This document shows, one piece after another, positions 1 through 4,848 of a stretch of DNA of 6,039 bases. The notes beneath the pieces are model-generated. The model did no database searches, was not told where the DNA came from, and saw only the letters and a program-made list of their open reading frames with translations. Origin of the DNA: JACCZP01 sp050997195 (GTDB lineage Bacteria; Actinomycetota; Thermoleophilia; Solirubrobacterales; Thermoleophilaceae); NCBI GenBank assembly GCA_050997195.1, contig JBPCRE010000046.1, forward strand, positions 1 through 6,039. The letters run 5' to 3'. Positions within the stretch are counted from its first letter, which is position 1, and every line of letters starts with the position of its first letter. The translations under genes and the position numbers were made by a program.

Positions 1-124
1 CCTGCGCGCCGTGCAGGAGATGCTCGGGCACGCCGACGTGGCCACCACCCAGCTCTACACCCACCTCTCGAGCGAGCGCCTGAAGGACGTGTACTTCAGC
101 GCGCACCCGCGGGCCACGGGGTGA
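1..124 (+). CDS. Tyrosine recombinase, C-terminal end (partial)
   Basis: This is the last 40 codons of a tyrosine site-specific recombinase of the XerC/XerD/phage-integrase class, read in frame from base 2 and ending at TGA 122-124. The 5' part lies outside the window. The visible segment carries the family signature LGHADVATTQLYTHL. In it, the His of LGH is the late active-site His/Trp position, and the Tyr encoded at 56-58 is the nucleophile that forms the 3'-phosphotyrosyl bond with DNA. The tail after YTHL (SSERLKDVYFSAHPRA) matches the short C-terminal helix of XerD-like proteins, where KDVYxxxHPRA is typical. It is most likely a housekeeping XerD-type chromosome-dimer resolvase, but without the N-terminus an integrase of a mobile element cannot be excluded. 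The family call is firm; the subtype is inference. Confidence 0.9.
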   Translation, partial: LRAVQEMLGHADVATTQLYTHLSSERLKDVYFSAHPRATG

Positions 125-131
125 GGCCTGG

Positions 132-145
132 ACCACCTCGGTGGT
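132..145. repeat. Short inverted repeat after recombinase gene
   Basis: ACCACC-TC-GGTGGT forms a perfect 6-bp inverted repeat 7 nt after the recombinase stop codon. As RNA it would fold with a 5-bp stem and a CUCG tetraloop. No U-tract follows, so it is not a canonical intrinsic terminator. It could still help end the upstream transcript in a high-GC organism, where U-tracts are often missing. The function is a guess. Confidence 0.3.
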
Positions 146-181
146 GAGGAGCTCCCGCACGACAGGGAAGCCCGGCGACGT

Positions 182-271
182 CTACCTGGCCAGCTCCAGG
201 AACAGCCCGGTCAAGAGCACAAGCGCGAGAACGGCCTGCAGCACGGCGAGCCTTCTATCGAGCAGACGCAC
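182..271 (-). CDS. Possible 29-residue single-pass membrane peptide
   Basis: This short open frame on the - strand has GTG at 271-269 and TAG at 184-182. It encodes 29 residues with a basic N-terminus (MRLLDRRLAVLQ) followed by one strongly hydrophobic segment (AVLALVLLTGLFLELA) and a final Arg. This is the layout expected of a small single-pass membrane protein with its N-terminus inside. A weak Shine-Dalgarno match (AAAGG) lies about 11 nt before the GTG. The gene is divergent from the ferritin gene, and the palindrome at 304-317 sits 32 nt upstream of its start, so the two could share an operator. Against it: it is very short, has a non-ATG start and no recognised family, and chance frames of this length are common in GC-rich DNA. 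I do not recognise the product. Confidence 0.33.
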   Translation of the reverse strand: MRLLDRRLAVLQAVLALVLLTGLFLELAR

Positions 272-285
272 CCTGCTGGGAGCCT

Positions 286-315
286 TTGTGTAAGGAACCT
301 TGATTAGGGTACCCT
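286..315 (+). promoter_or_regulatory. Putative promoter of the ferritin gene
   Basis: TTGTGT (286-291) and TACCCT (310-315) are separated by 18 nt and resemble the -35 and TAnnnT-type -10 hexamers used by actinobacterial housekeeping sigma factors. The -10 lies inside the palindrome at 304-317, so a protein bound there would block or remodel RNA polymerase. The implied leader to the ATG at 415 is about 90 nt. This is inferred from pattern only; the -35 is a modest match. Confidence 0.4.
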
Positions 316-317
316 AA
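304..317. promoter_or_regulatory. Palindromic operator TTAGGGTACCCTAA
   Basis: This is a perfect 14-bp palindrome upstream of the ferritin gene, about 97 nt before its ATG and overlapping the putative -10. The same half-sites recur at 1163-1178 upstream of the Cys-rich protein gene, which argues for one regulator binding both. The outer TTAGG...CCTAA halves resemble binding sites of DtxR/IdeR-family metalloregulators, which control ferritin genes in actinobacteria. However, the half-site spacing here (4 nt between TTAGG and CCTAA) is shorter than in the classical 19-bp IdeR box, so the regulator's identity is open. The palindrome is seen directly; its role as an operator is inference. Confidence 0.65.
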
Positions 318-414
318 CACAGGGTCGCCACACGAGTTCTCGAGGAGGCTCGGAGGGGTGGGTTTGCCAGGTCGCCGCCCAGCCTCTTCAACCACTGCAC
401 CGAAGGGGAGACCA

Positions 415-945
415 ATGCCTGCCGAGCGCTTCACAGAGGCTTTGAACGAGCAGATCGCGGCCGAGTTCGCGGCCTCGCACCAGTACGTGGCGATCGCCGC
501 GCACTACGAGCACGAGACCTACCCGCGGCTCGCCGACTTCTTCTACCGCCAGGCGCTCGAGGAGCGCGAGCACGCGATGATGATGATCAAGTACTTGCTC
601 GACACGCAGGCGCCGGTGAGGCTTGGGGAGATCGAGGCGCCGCAGTCGGGTTTCACCGATCACGTCGCCCCGATCGCGCTGGCCCTCGATCAGGAGCGCG
701 CGGTCTCGCGCCAGATCGGCGAGCTCTACGCCCTGGCGAGGGAGGAGGGCGACTTCCTCTCAGAGCAGTTCGTGCAGTGGTTTCTCAAGGAACAGGTAGA
801 GGAGGAGGCCACGGTCTCGACGCTCCTCGACATCGCCGAGCGCACACGGGAGTTCCCGATGACGCTCGAGGAGTACATCGCCCGCGAGCATCCCGCCGGT
901 GGGGAGGACGATCCACTGGCGCCCGAGCCCGCGGGCGGCGCCTGA
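415..945 (+). CDS. ftn: Non-haem bacterial ferritin (iron storage)
   Basis: This encodes a 176-residue ferritin, the usual length for bacterial FtnA/BfrB-type proteins. It oxidises Fe(II) at a di-iron ferroxidase centre and stores Fe(III) mineral inside a cytoplasmic 24-subunit shell. The ferroxidase ligands sit at the same numbers as in E. coli FtnA: Glu17, Glu50, His53, Glu94 and Gln127. Third-site residues Glu49, Glu126, Glu129 and Glu130 and the conserved Tyr24 are also present. The motifs EEREHAMMMIKYL and FLKEQVEEEA are typical. There is no Met at the haem-ligand position of bacterioferritins, so this is the non-haem type. The start chosen is ATG 415, preceded by AAGGGGAG with good spacing. 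An in-frame GTG at 358 would add 19 residues unlike any ferritin N-terminus. Expression is probably iron-linked through the palindrome at 304-317. The gene runs tail to tail into the Cys-rich gene, with a 2-nt gap. The C-terminal tail (about 159-176) is acidic and Pro/Gly-rich, and probably disordered. Confidence 0.96.
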   Translation: MPAERFTEALNEQIAAEFAASHQYVAIAAHYEHETYPRLADFFYRQALEEREHAMMMIKYLLDTQAPVRLGEIEAPQSGFTDHVAPIALALDQERAVSRQIGELYALAREEGDFLSEQFVQWFLKEQVEEEATVSTLLDIAERTREFPMTLEEYIAREHPAGGEDDPLAPEPAGGA

Positions 946-947
946 GG

Positions 948-1124
948 CTACGGCACCCGGGCTGCTCTCAAATCCTTCTTTGTCAGCTCGGAGGCCAACT
1001 CGTAGTGGCGTCCCCCGATCCGTTCGGCGAGTCCCTGCTTGGCTAGGCGCTTGAGCACGACGGGACAGCGCTTACACCGGGGGCGGTCTTTGCAACAGCT
1101 CTTCTTGGCCTTGACGGCTGGCAT
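948..1124 (-). CDS. Small Cys-rich conserved-type protein, CCx5CxxCP motif
   Basis: This 58-residue protein has its ATG at 1124-1122 and TAG at 950-948. The N-terminal part is very basic and holds four cysteines, Cys10, Cys11, Cys17 and Cys20, in the arrangement CCKDRPRCKRCP. They could bind zinc or a small Fe-S cluster. The rest (VVLKRLAKQGLAERIGGRHYELASELTKKDLRAAR) looks like two short helices with a charged, possibly nucleic-acid-binding surface. From memory, similar short CCxxxPxCxRCPVVLxRL proteins occur in actinobacteria as uncharacterised proteins; I cannot assign a function. Evidence that it is real: compact Cys motif, coherent amphipathic composition, upstream purine-rich GAGGAGGAG (1147-1139, about 14 nt from the ATG, which is long), and a promoter plus palindrome directly upstream. 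It is convergent with ferritin and shares that gene's operator type, which suggests a role in iron or metal homeostasis. That role is inference. Confidence 0.8.
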   Translation of the reverse strand: MPAVKAKKSCCKDRPRCKRCPVVLKRLAKQGLAERIGGRHYELASELTKKDLRAARVP

Positions 1125-1162
1125 GGCGGCGTCCGTCGCTCCTCCTCGCTGGCGGCTCGGGA

Positions 1163-1178
1163 GTTAGGGGACCCTAAC
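1163..1178. promoter_or_regulatory. Palindromic operator GTTAGGGgaCCCTAAC
   Basis: The inverted repeat has two 7-bp arms (GTTAGGG / CCCTAAC) around a 2-bp centre. It carries the same TTAGGG/CCCTAA half-sites and the same 2-bp spacing as the palindrome at 304-317, and lies 38 nt upstream of the ATG of the Cys-rich gene on the - strand. It overlaps that gene's putative -10. Two matching palindromes flanking a convergent gene pair are unlikely by chance in DNA this GC-rich, since the motif contains TTA and TAA. It is probably the second binding site of the same metalloregulator; the regulator is not encoded in the window. Confidence 0.65.
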
Positions 1179-1199
1179 GCCTAGTGGTCGGTCCTGCAA
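1171..1199 (-). promoter_or_regulatory. Putative promoter of the Cys-rich gene
   Basis: On the - strand, TTGCAG (1199-1194) and TAGGGT (1176-1171) are spaced by 17 nt, the optimal spacing. They match a -35 close to TTGACA and a TAnnnT -10. The -10 is formed by one arm of the palindrome at 1163-1178, so operator occupancy and transcription would compete. A start site near 1164 would give a leader of about 40 nt. This is pattern-based inference. Confidence 0.45.
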
Positions 1200-1314
1200 G
1201 TCGCCCGTGACCCAGCATCCGGTGAGCGAGGATCGAGTCGGGTAGCGGACCGCCGGCCTCCCGGTCGCCCCGGGTGTACGCCGCCCTCCGCCCGTGTTTG
1301 GGAGGATAGGGGCG

Positions 1315-1404
1315 ATGCCGACGCTGGACTCGCCGACCGTGAGTCCCCACGGACGCCCGTCGCCCGGGCGCTGGGCCGCGCCATCGTCGCTGCTGCGCGG
1401 GTGA
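1315..1404 (+). CDS. 29-codon upstream ORF coupled to lipoprotein gene
   Basis: ATG 1315 is preceded by GGAGG (1301-1305) with 9 nt between, the best ribosome-binding site in this stretch. The frame encodes 29 residues (starting MPTLDSPTVSPHGRPSPGRW) rich in Pro, Ser and Gly, with no membrane segment or known motif. It ends at TGA 1402-1404, which overlaps the GTG start of the lipoprotein (GTGA). The lipoprotein start has no Shine-Dalgarno of its own, so ribosomes ending this ORF could reinitiate on it. It could be a leader peptide that serves coupling or attenuation rather than a functional product. Alternatively the frame may be chance, with the lipoprotein translated from a leaderless mRNA. 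Confidence 0.4.
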   Translation: MPTLDSPTVSPHGRPSPGRWAAPSSLLRG

Positions 1405-1886
1405 GGCAGCGCCGCCGCCCCGTCGAGCGAGGGCTCGTCGTCGCCTTGTTCGCCGCGGGTCTCGTGGCGTGCGACGCCACCGACCCGCCCGAGGGGCGCC
1501 CCGCCCCAAAGCCCGCCCACTCCAGCGTCCGGACCGACCACCGGCCGATCGTCCGGCGCTTCGGGCTGCTCCGCAACCTGGCCCGGGTGCGCTGGCAGGG
1601 AGGGCGCCTCGGGGACGACCGCGCTCCCGGTCCCTCGACCTACTTCATCGACGCCCTCGTGGTGCTGCCCCGCGCCGAGGTCAGGGCCCTGGAGCGGCGT
1701 TTCGCGTTCGCGCCCGCCGGCGCCCCCGATATCCCCGCCCGCCTGCGCTCGCCGTCCACCGACCACGCCGCATGGCGGCGGAGCCGGAGCTTTGAGGCGG
1801 CCCTTCCGCCCGAGGGCTGGGGCGGGAGGGCTCACCTCGACCGGCGCCACCGGAGGGTCTTCTTGACGATGCGCGGCGGCAGCTGA
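1401..1886 (+). CDS. Predicted lipoprotein of unknown function
   Basis: This encodes 161 residues from GTG 1401. The N-terminus is a textbook lipoprotein signal: a basic n-region (MRQRRRPVER), a hydrophobic core (GLVVALFAAG) and the lipobox LVAC with Cys24 as the lipidated residue. The mature protein begins CDATDPPEGRP, a short Pro-rich tether, and would sit on the outer face of the membrane. A conserved-looking globular part starts near residue 44: RTDHRPIVRRFGLL, then VRWQGGRLGDDRAPGPSTYFIDALVVL around 63-89. The last third (FEAALPPEGWGGRAHLDRRHRRVFLTM) reads like a small beta domain. I recall similar WQxGxLGxxRxPGPSTYxIDA segments in uncharacterised actinobacterial proteins, but no function. 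It is convergent with mnhG, with 60 nt between the stops. An overlapping - strand frame (1164-1889) has no signal or domain and is a shadow. Confidence 0.75.
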   Translation: MRQRRRPVERGLVVALFAAGLVACDATDPPEGRPAPKPAHSSVRTDHRPIVRRFGLLRNLARVRWQGGRLGDDRAPGPSTYFIDALVVLPRAEVRALERRFAFAPAGAPDIPARLRSPSTDHAAWRRSRSFEAALPPEGWGGRAHLDRRHRRVFLTMRGGS

Positions 1887-1946
1887 CACGGTGACGTAGC
1901 TCGCGGCCTCCGAGAGCAGAAACCCGGCCGCCTGGGCGACATCCCT

Positions 1947-2339
1947 TCATGACCGGTGCTGAGGCTCCTCATGGTCGAGAACCGGCGGGTGATCGCCCTG
2001 CCGGCCGGATACCTCGCTGCCCTCCTCCGCCAAGCGGCGGCTTCCAGCGGATTCCGCGCCAAGTTGGGCCGCGTGCCCCACGGCGTGTGCGGAGACCGGC
2101 GTGGTGATCAGCAGGAAGACGGCGATGAGAACGGCGCGGTAGACGATGGTTGCCTCGTCGGCCACCAGCGCTGTGGCGGCCAGCAGGGCTATGACCCCGA
2201 GGAACACCGCCTTGCTGGCGGCGTGAAGTTGGGTGTAGATGTCCGGCATGGTGAGCAGCCCGTAGACCCCCACGGTCATCACGAGAACGCCGAGCACCAC
2301 GAGCGCGTCGGCCGCCCCGGTGCGCAGCGCCTCGCTCAC
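1947..2339 (-). CDS. mnhG: Na+(cation)/H+ antiporter subunit G
   Basis: MnhG/MrpG/PhaG is the small membrane subunit encoded last in Mrp operons and is required for assembly and activity of the antiporter complex. The product has 130 residues with three predicted membrane segments (about 12-32, 44-60 and 66-84). Family motifs are GVYGLLTMPDIYTQLHAASKA (24-44), where the usual form is (R/T)MPDxYxRLHAATKA, and LITTPVSAHAVGHAA (77-91). The GTG start (2339-2337) overlaps the mnhF stop as GTGA, indicating translational coupling. The hydrophilic tail after residue 92 (charged, with two His/Pro patches) is longer than the core needs and poorly conserved in character. No clear terminator follows: only a 6-bp GCGGCC/GGCCGC pair at 1903-1931 without a U-tract. 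Confidence 0.95.
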   Translation of the reverse strand: MSEALRTGAADALVVLGVLVMTVGVYGLLTMPDIYTQLHAASKAVFLGVIALLAATALVADEATIVYRAVLIAVFLLITTPVSAHAVGHAAQLGAESAGSRRLAEEGSEVSGRQGDHPPVLDHEEPQHRS

Positions 2340-2605
2340 GAGAACAGCCGTCCCTCGCCGTGATAGCGGGACGCCGCCAACGTGCTCACGAAGGACAGCA
2401 GGGCGAGGATCAGCGCCGCGTCGAGGAAGTAGGAGGCGCGCTGGGAGCTCGAGAAGAGCGCGAGCAGTGCGACCAGCACGAGCACGAGCATGTCGAGGGC
2501 GAGGATGCGGCTCGGGGTGGACCCCGCACGGAGGACCGAGACCACTCCCGCGACGAGAAGAACACTCATCCAGAGGACGGCCGCGTAGAAGAGGACTTCG
2601 TGCAT
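2336..2605 (-). CDS. mnhF: Na+(cation)/H+ antiporter subunit F
   Basis: MnhF/MrpF is a small three-helix membrane subunit of the Mrp complex. The product has 89 residues, the normal size. Membrane segments are at about 5-25, 34-51 and 59-78. The family pattern is clear: RAGSTPSRILALDMLVLV (26-43, usually GPTxxDRxxALD) with Asp38 inside the second helix, and YFLDAALILALLSFVSTLAASRY (59-81, usually YxDVALxLALLGFVGTVAxARY) with Asp62. These two intramembrane acids are characteristic of the family. The start is ATG 2605-2603, 13 nt after the mnhE stop, the only true gap in the operon. The ribosome-binding site is weak, and the stop is shared with the mnhG start in a GTGA overlap. Confidence 0.95.
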   Translation of the reverse strand: MHEVLFYAAVLWMSVLLVAGVVSVLRAGSTPSRILALDMLVLVLVALLALFSSSQRASYFLDAALILALLSFVSTLAASRYHGEGRLFS

Positions 2606-2618
2606 CGCCGGCTTGCGC

Positions 2619-3128
2619 TCAGGGAAAGACCCGCCGCTGGTAGCGGCGATAGGTCTCGCGGTGGCGTGCCTTGACGGCCTGGGGATCGCGGGCGTCGATC
2701 ACGTGGAAGAGCATCACACCACGCTCGAGGTCCACGTCGAGCAGGAACTCGCCAGGAGAGAGGGTGGATGCCAGCGCCGAGACGGCGACTCCGGTGGCGG
2801 TGCGCTGTTCGATCGGGACGGCCACCACCCCCGGGCGGGCGAGCGGCCGCATGCCGACCACGAAGAGGCTGACCTCCCAGGTCCCCATGACGACGTCACG
2901 AAGCACCGTCACCGCGAAGGGCACGAACGCGACGATTCGCGGCGCCAGGCCACCAGGGGGCGGCGGCGCGGCGTCCTCGAGCAGGAGGCGGCGAAAGGTG
3001 AGAAGCCCCCCCACCGCGATCACCGTCCCGAGGGCCAGGTCGGCCGGGGCGAAGCTGCCGATGGCCAGCGCGTAGGTGAGCACCAGCAGGGCGACGGGGA
3101 GCGCCGCTCGCGCGAGGGCGCTCCTCAC
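2619..3128 (-). CDS. mnhE: Na+(cation)/H+ antiporter subunit E
   Basis: MnhE/MrpE is a membrane subunit with a cytoplasmic C-terminal domain that stabilises the Mrp complex. It has 169 residues from the GTG at 3128-3126, which overlaps the mnhD stop (GTGA). The frame stays open far upstream to 4613, but that extension only shadows mnhD; the Mrp homology starts at this GTG. An N-terminal hydrophobic pair of helices (about 8-23 and 29-46) is followed by a PPPPGG linker (55-60). The second half is diagnostic: FVPFAVTVLRDVVMGTWEVS (68-87), VAVPIEQRTATGVAVSALASTLSPGEFLLDVD (102-133, usually TLTPGTxxxDVD) and MLFHVID (139-145). A basic C-terminal tail follows. It lies between mnhD and mnhF as in all complete Mrp operons. 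Confidence 0.95.
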   Translation of the reverse strand: MRSALARAALPVALLVLTYALAIGSFAPADLALGTVIAVGGLLTFRRLLLEDAAPPPPGGLAPRIVAFVPFAVTVLRDVVMGTWEVSLFVVGMRPLARPGVVAVPIEQRTATGVAVSALASTLSPGEFLLDVDLERGVMLFHVIDARDPQAVKARHRETYRRYQRRVFP

Positions 3129-4480
3129 CGAAGGGTCTCCGCGGCCGCGCTGCTCATGGCCAGGAGCGGCTCGGGCCACAGGCCCAGCGCCACGACCATG
3201 GCCGCGAGCCCCGCGACCAGCGCCCGGTTGCCCGGGGTGCTCGGCTCCTCGGTGCGCTCGCCGCGCCAGAAGTCGTGCTGGTAGATCTGGAACATGTAGA
3301 GGAACGAGAGAGCCCCGCCCAGGAACACGAGCCCGACGAGCACCCCGCTGCGGGCCTCGATCCCCGCCTGGAACAGCGCGACCTTCCCGAAGAAGCCCGC
3401 CGTGGGGGGCACTCCGACCACGCTGAACGCCCCGATGGCGAACGCCCCACCCACCAGCCAGCCGCGCAGGCCGTTGGCCAGGAACAACAGCGTCTTGTTG
3501 AGTGCGTTGACCACCGCGTAGAGCACGGCCGCACCGAAGCCGATCGGCCCGCCGATCCCGAGCGCCACCAGCACGTAGCCCACCTGCCCGATCGTGGAGT
3601 AGGCGAGCACCTCTCCGGCGCTGCGCCGGGACACGGCCTGTAGCGCCCCGTAGACGATGCTGGCCGCCCCGAGCACCAGGATCACCGTGGCCCCGAAGCG
3701 CAGCTCCGCGCTGAGCACGTCGGCCCCGAAGCGCAGCACACCGTAGGAGCCGATGTTGGCGAGCGCTCCGCTGAGGATGGTCGCGGTGGCCGGGCGCGAG
3801 CCGATGTAGACGGCCGGCAGCCAGAAGTGGAACGGAAACAGCCCGAGCTTCACGCTGAAGGCGACGAAGACGGTTACGGCGATCAGGATCGCCGTGTTCG
3901 CCTGCACCTCGGCCATCCGCGTCGCGATCGCTCCCATCTCGAGCGTGCCGGTCACGTGGTAGAGGGAGGCGACCCCGATGAGGAAGAGGAACGACCCCAG
4001 CAGGTTGACCACGGCGAAGACGAATGCTGCGCCCGCTTGTCGCGCCTCCCCGTAGGCGGTCAGCACGTAGGCGGAGATCATGCTGATCTCGAAGAAGACG
4101 TAGAACGAGAAGACATCGCCCGTGAGGAACAGGCCCGTGAGCCCGGCGGCCATGAACAGGACCACGGCGGGGAAGGTGCGTGAATCCACTCCATGGATCA
4201 CCTCGTAGGAGAGGGCGGCCAGGAGCACGGCCAGCGAGAGGGCGGCGAAGAGCACGCCCAACGCGTCGGCGCGCAGGCGGATGCCCACCTCGGCCGGCCA
4301 CCCCCCGGGCACCATGGTCACGGGCCCGTCCTGCAGCACCTCGAAGCCGAGCAGGACCACAGCTCCAAGCGCGGCGGCCAGCGCCGTGGCAGCGAGCCAC
4401 CCCACCCAGCGGCGCCGTCCGTCCAGGGCGGCGAGGACGGCCGCGGCCAGCCACGTGACACCCAGGCCGGCGGCCAGCAT
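3125..4480 (-). CDS. mnhD: Na+(cation)/H+ antiporter subunit D, proton-channel subunit
   Basis: MnhD/MrpD is homologous to the antiporter-like subunits NuoM/NuoN of respiratory complex I and provides a proton path in the Mrp complex. It has 451 residues, somewhat shorter than the typical 490-500, and is almost entirely membrane helices. Key sites seen: Glu131 in FSFYVFFEISMISAYVL (TM5 glutamate), Lys211 in FSVKLGLFPFHFWLP (TM7 lysine on the discontinuous-helix side), YSTIGQVGYV (294-303), Lys329 in NALNKTLLFL, and GVPPTAGFFGK near 380. Unusually, residue 242 in LSGALANIGSYGVLRF is Asn, where most homologues have Lys (LLTKVGxYxLxR). The WLP is followed by AVYIGSRP instead of the common DAYxxAPxP. 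The ATG at 4480-4478 overlaps the mnhC stop by one base (TGATG), and the stop overlaps the mnhE start. Confidence 0.95.
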   Translation of the reverse strand: MLAAGLGVTWLAAAVLAALDGRRRWVGWLAATALAAALGAVVLLGFEVLQDGPVTMVPGGWPAEVGIRLRADALGVLFAALSLAVLLAALSYEVIHGVDSRTFPAVVLFMAAGLTGLFLTGDVFSFYVFFEISMISAYVLTAYGEARQAGAAFVFAVVNLLGSFLFLIGVASLYHVTGTLEMGAIATRMAEVQANTAILIAVTVFVAFSVKLGLFPFHFWLPAVYIGSRPATATILSGALANIGSYGVLRFGADVLSAELRFGATVILVLGAASIVYGALQAVSRRSAGEVLAYSTIGQVGYVLVALGIGGPIGFGAAVLYAVVNALNKTLLFLANGLRGWLVGGAFAIGAFSVVGVPPTAGFFGKVALFQAGIEARSGVLVGLVFLGGALSFLYMFQIYQHDFWRGERTEEPSTPGNRALVAGLAAMVVALGLWPEPLLAMSSAAAETLR

Positions 4481-4848
4481 CAGACCGATACCTCCTCTCG
4501 CTCGAGCTCCTCCTCGCGGCGAACCTCCGCTCGGGAGAGCTCGTCGAGGTCCACGGTCTCGAGCGAGGCGTAGACCCGGTACGCCAGTGACAGCAGAAGC
4601 GCGGTGACGGCAAAGCCGATCACCAGGGCGGTGAGCGTCATGGCCTGCACGAGCGGGTCACTCACCGGACCCTCCAAGGGATGGATCGGGGCGGCGCCGC
4701 GGCCGATGCCGGCGGCCATGAGGGTCACACAGGCCGCGTTCGAGATCAGGACCATCCCGATCACCACTCGGAACAGGTCCGACTTCAGCATGAGGTAGGC
4801 CCCCGCGCCGAACATCACGGCGATCAGGGCGGAGATCACGAGGATCAA
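4480..4848 (-). CDS. mnhC: Na+(cation)/H+ antiporter subunit C
   Basis: MnhC/MrpC is the NuoK-like subunit of the Mrp complex, with three membrane helices. The product has 122 residues. Family signatures are FGAGAYLMLKSDLFRVVIGMVLISNAACVTLM in the first half and SDPLVQAMTLTALVIGFAVTALLLSLAYRVY in the second (usual form DPLPQALVLTAIVIxFA; the second Pro is Val here). The start chosen is TTG 4848-4846, which overlaps the mnhB stop as TTGA. It gives the same distance (15 residues) from the initiator to the G-x-YL motif as in Bacillus MrpC. A GTG at 4839-4837 is a possible alternative, three codons shorter. The C-terminal tail is highly charged (DLDELSRAEVRREEELEREE), probably a cytoplasmic helix. 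Confidence 0.93.
   Translation of the reverse strand: MILVISALIAVMFGAGAYLMLKSDLFRVVIGMVLISNAACVTLMAAGIGRGAAPIHPLEGPVSDPLVQAMTLTALVIGFAVTALLLSLAYRVYASLETVDLDELSRAEVRREEELEREEVSV

Noticed and set aside
1..300. Integrated mobile element marked by the recombinase
   Set aside because: The visible tail fits housekeeping XerD. No tRNA, direct repeats or cargo genes typical of an island are seen nearby.
304..317. TTAGGG palindromes as attachment sites or telomere-like repeats
   Set aside because: There are only two copies, each an isolated inverted pair at a promoter position. There is no tandem array or target duplication, so an operator explains them better.
358..414. Ferritin start at GTG 358, adding 19 N-terminal residues
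   Set aside because: The extension (Pro/Arg/Ser-rich) resembles no ferritin N-terminus. ATG 415 has a better Shine-Dalgarno and puts the ferroxidase residues at the same numbers as in E. coli FtnA.
898..945. Encapsulin-targeting peptide at the ferritin C-terminus
   Set aside because: The tail is acidic and Pro/Gly-rich with no hydrophobic targeting motif, and no encapsulin gene is in the window.
1164..1889. Long - strand frame (241 aa) over the lipoprotein region
   Set aside because: It is Pro/Gly/Arg-rich with no domain, signal or RBS. It opposes a frame with a clear lipobox, and its end overlaps the palindrome. It is a GC-rich shadow.
1903..1931. Terminator between the lipoprotein gene and mnhG
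   Set aside because: There is only a 6-bp GCGGCC/GGCCGC pair with a 17-nt loop and no U-tract on either strand. Such pairs are expected by chance at this GC content.
2619..4613. A single 664-residue - strand protein
   Set aside because: Only the last 169 codons (mnhE) have family homology. The upstream part is the out-of-frame shadow of mnhD, full of Arg/Gly/Pro.
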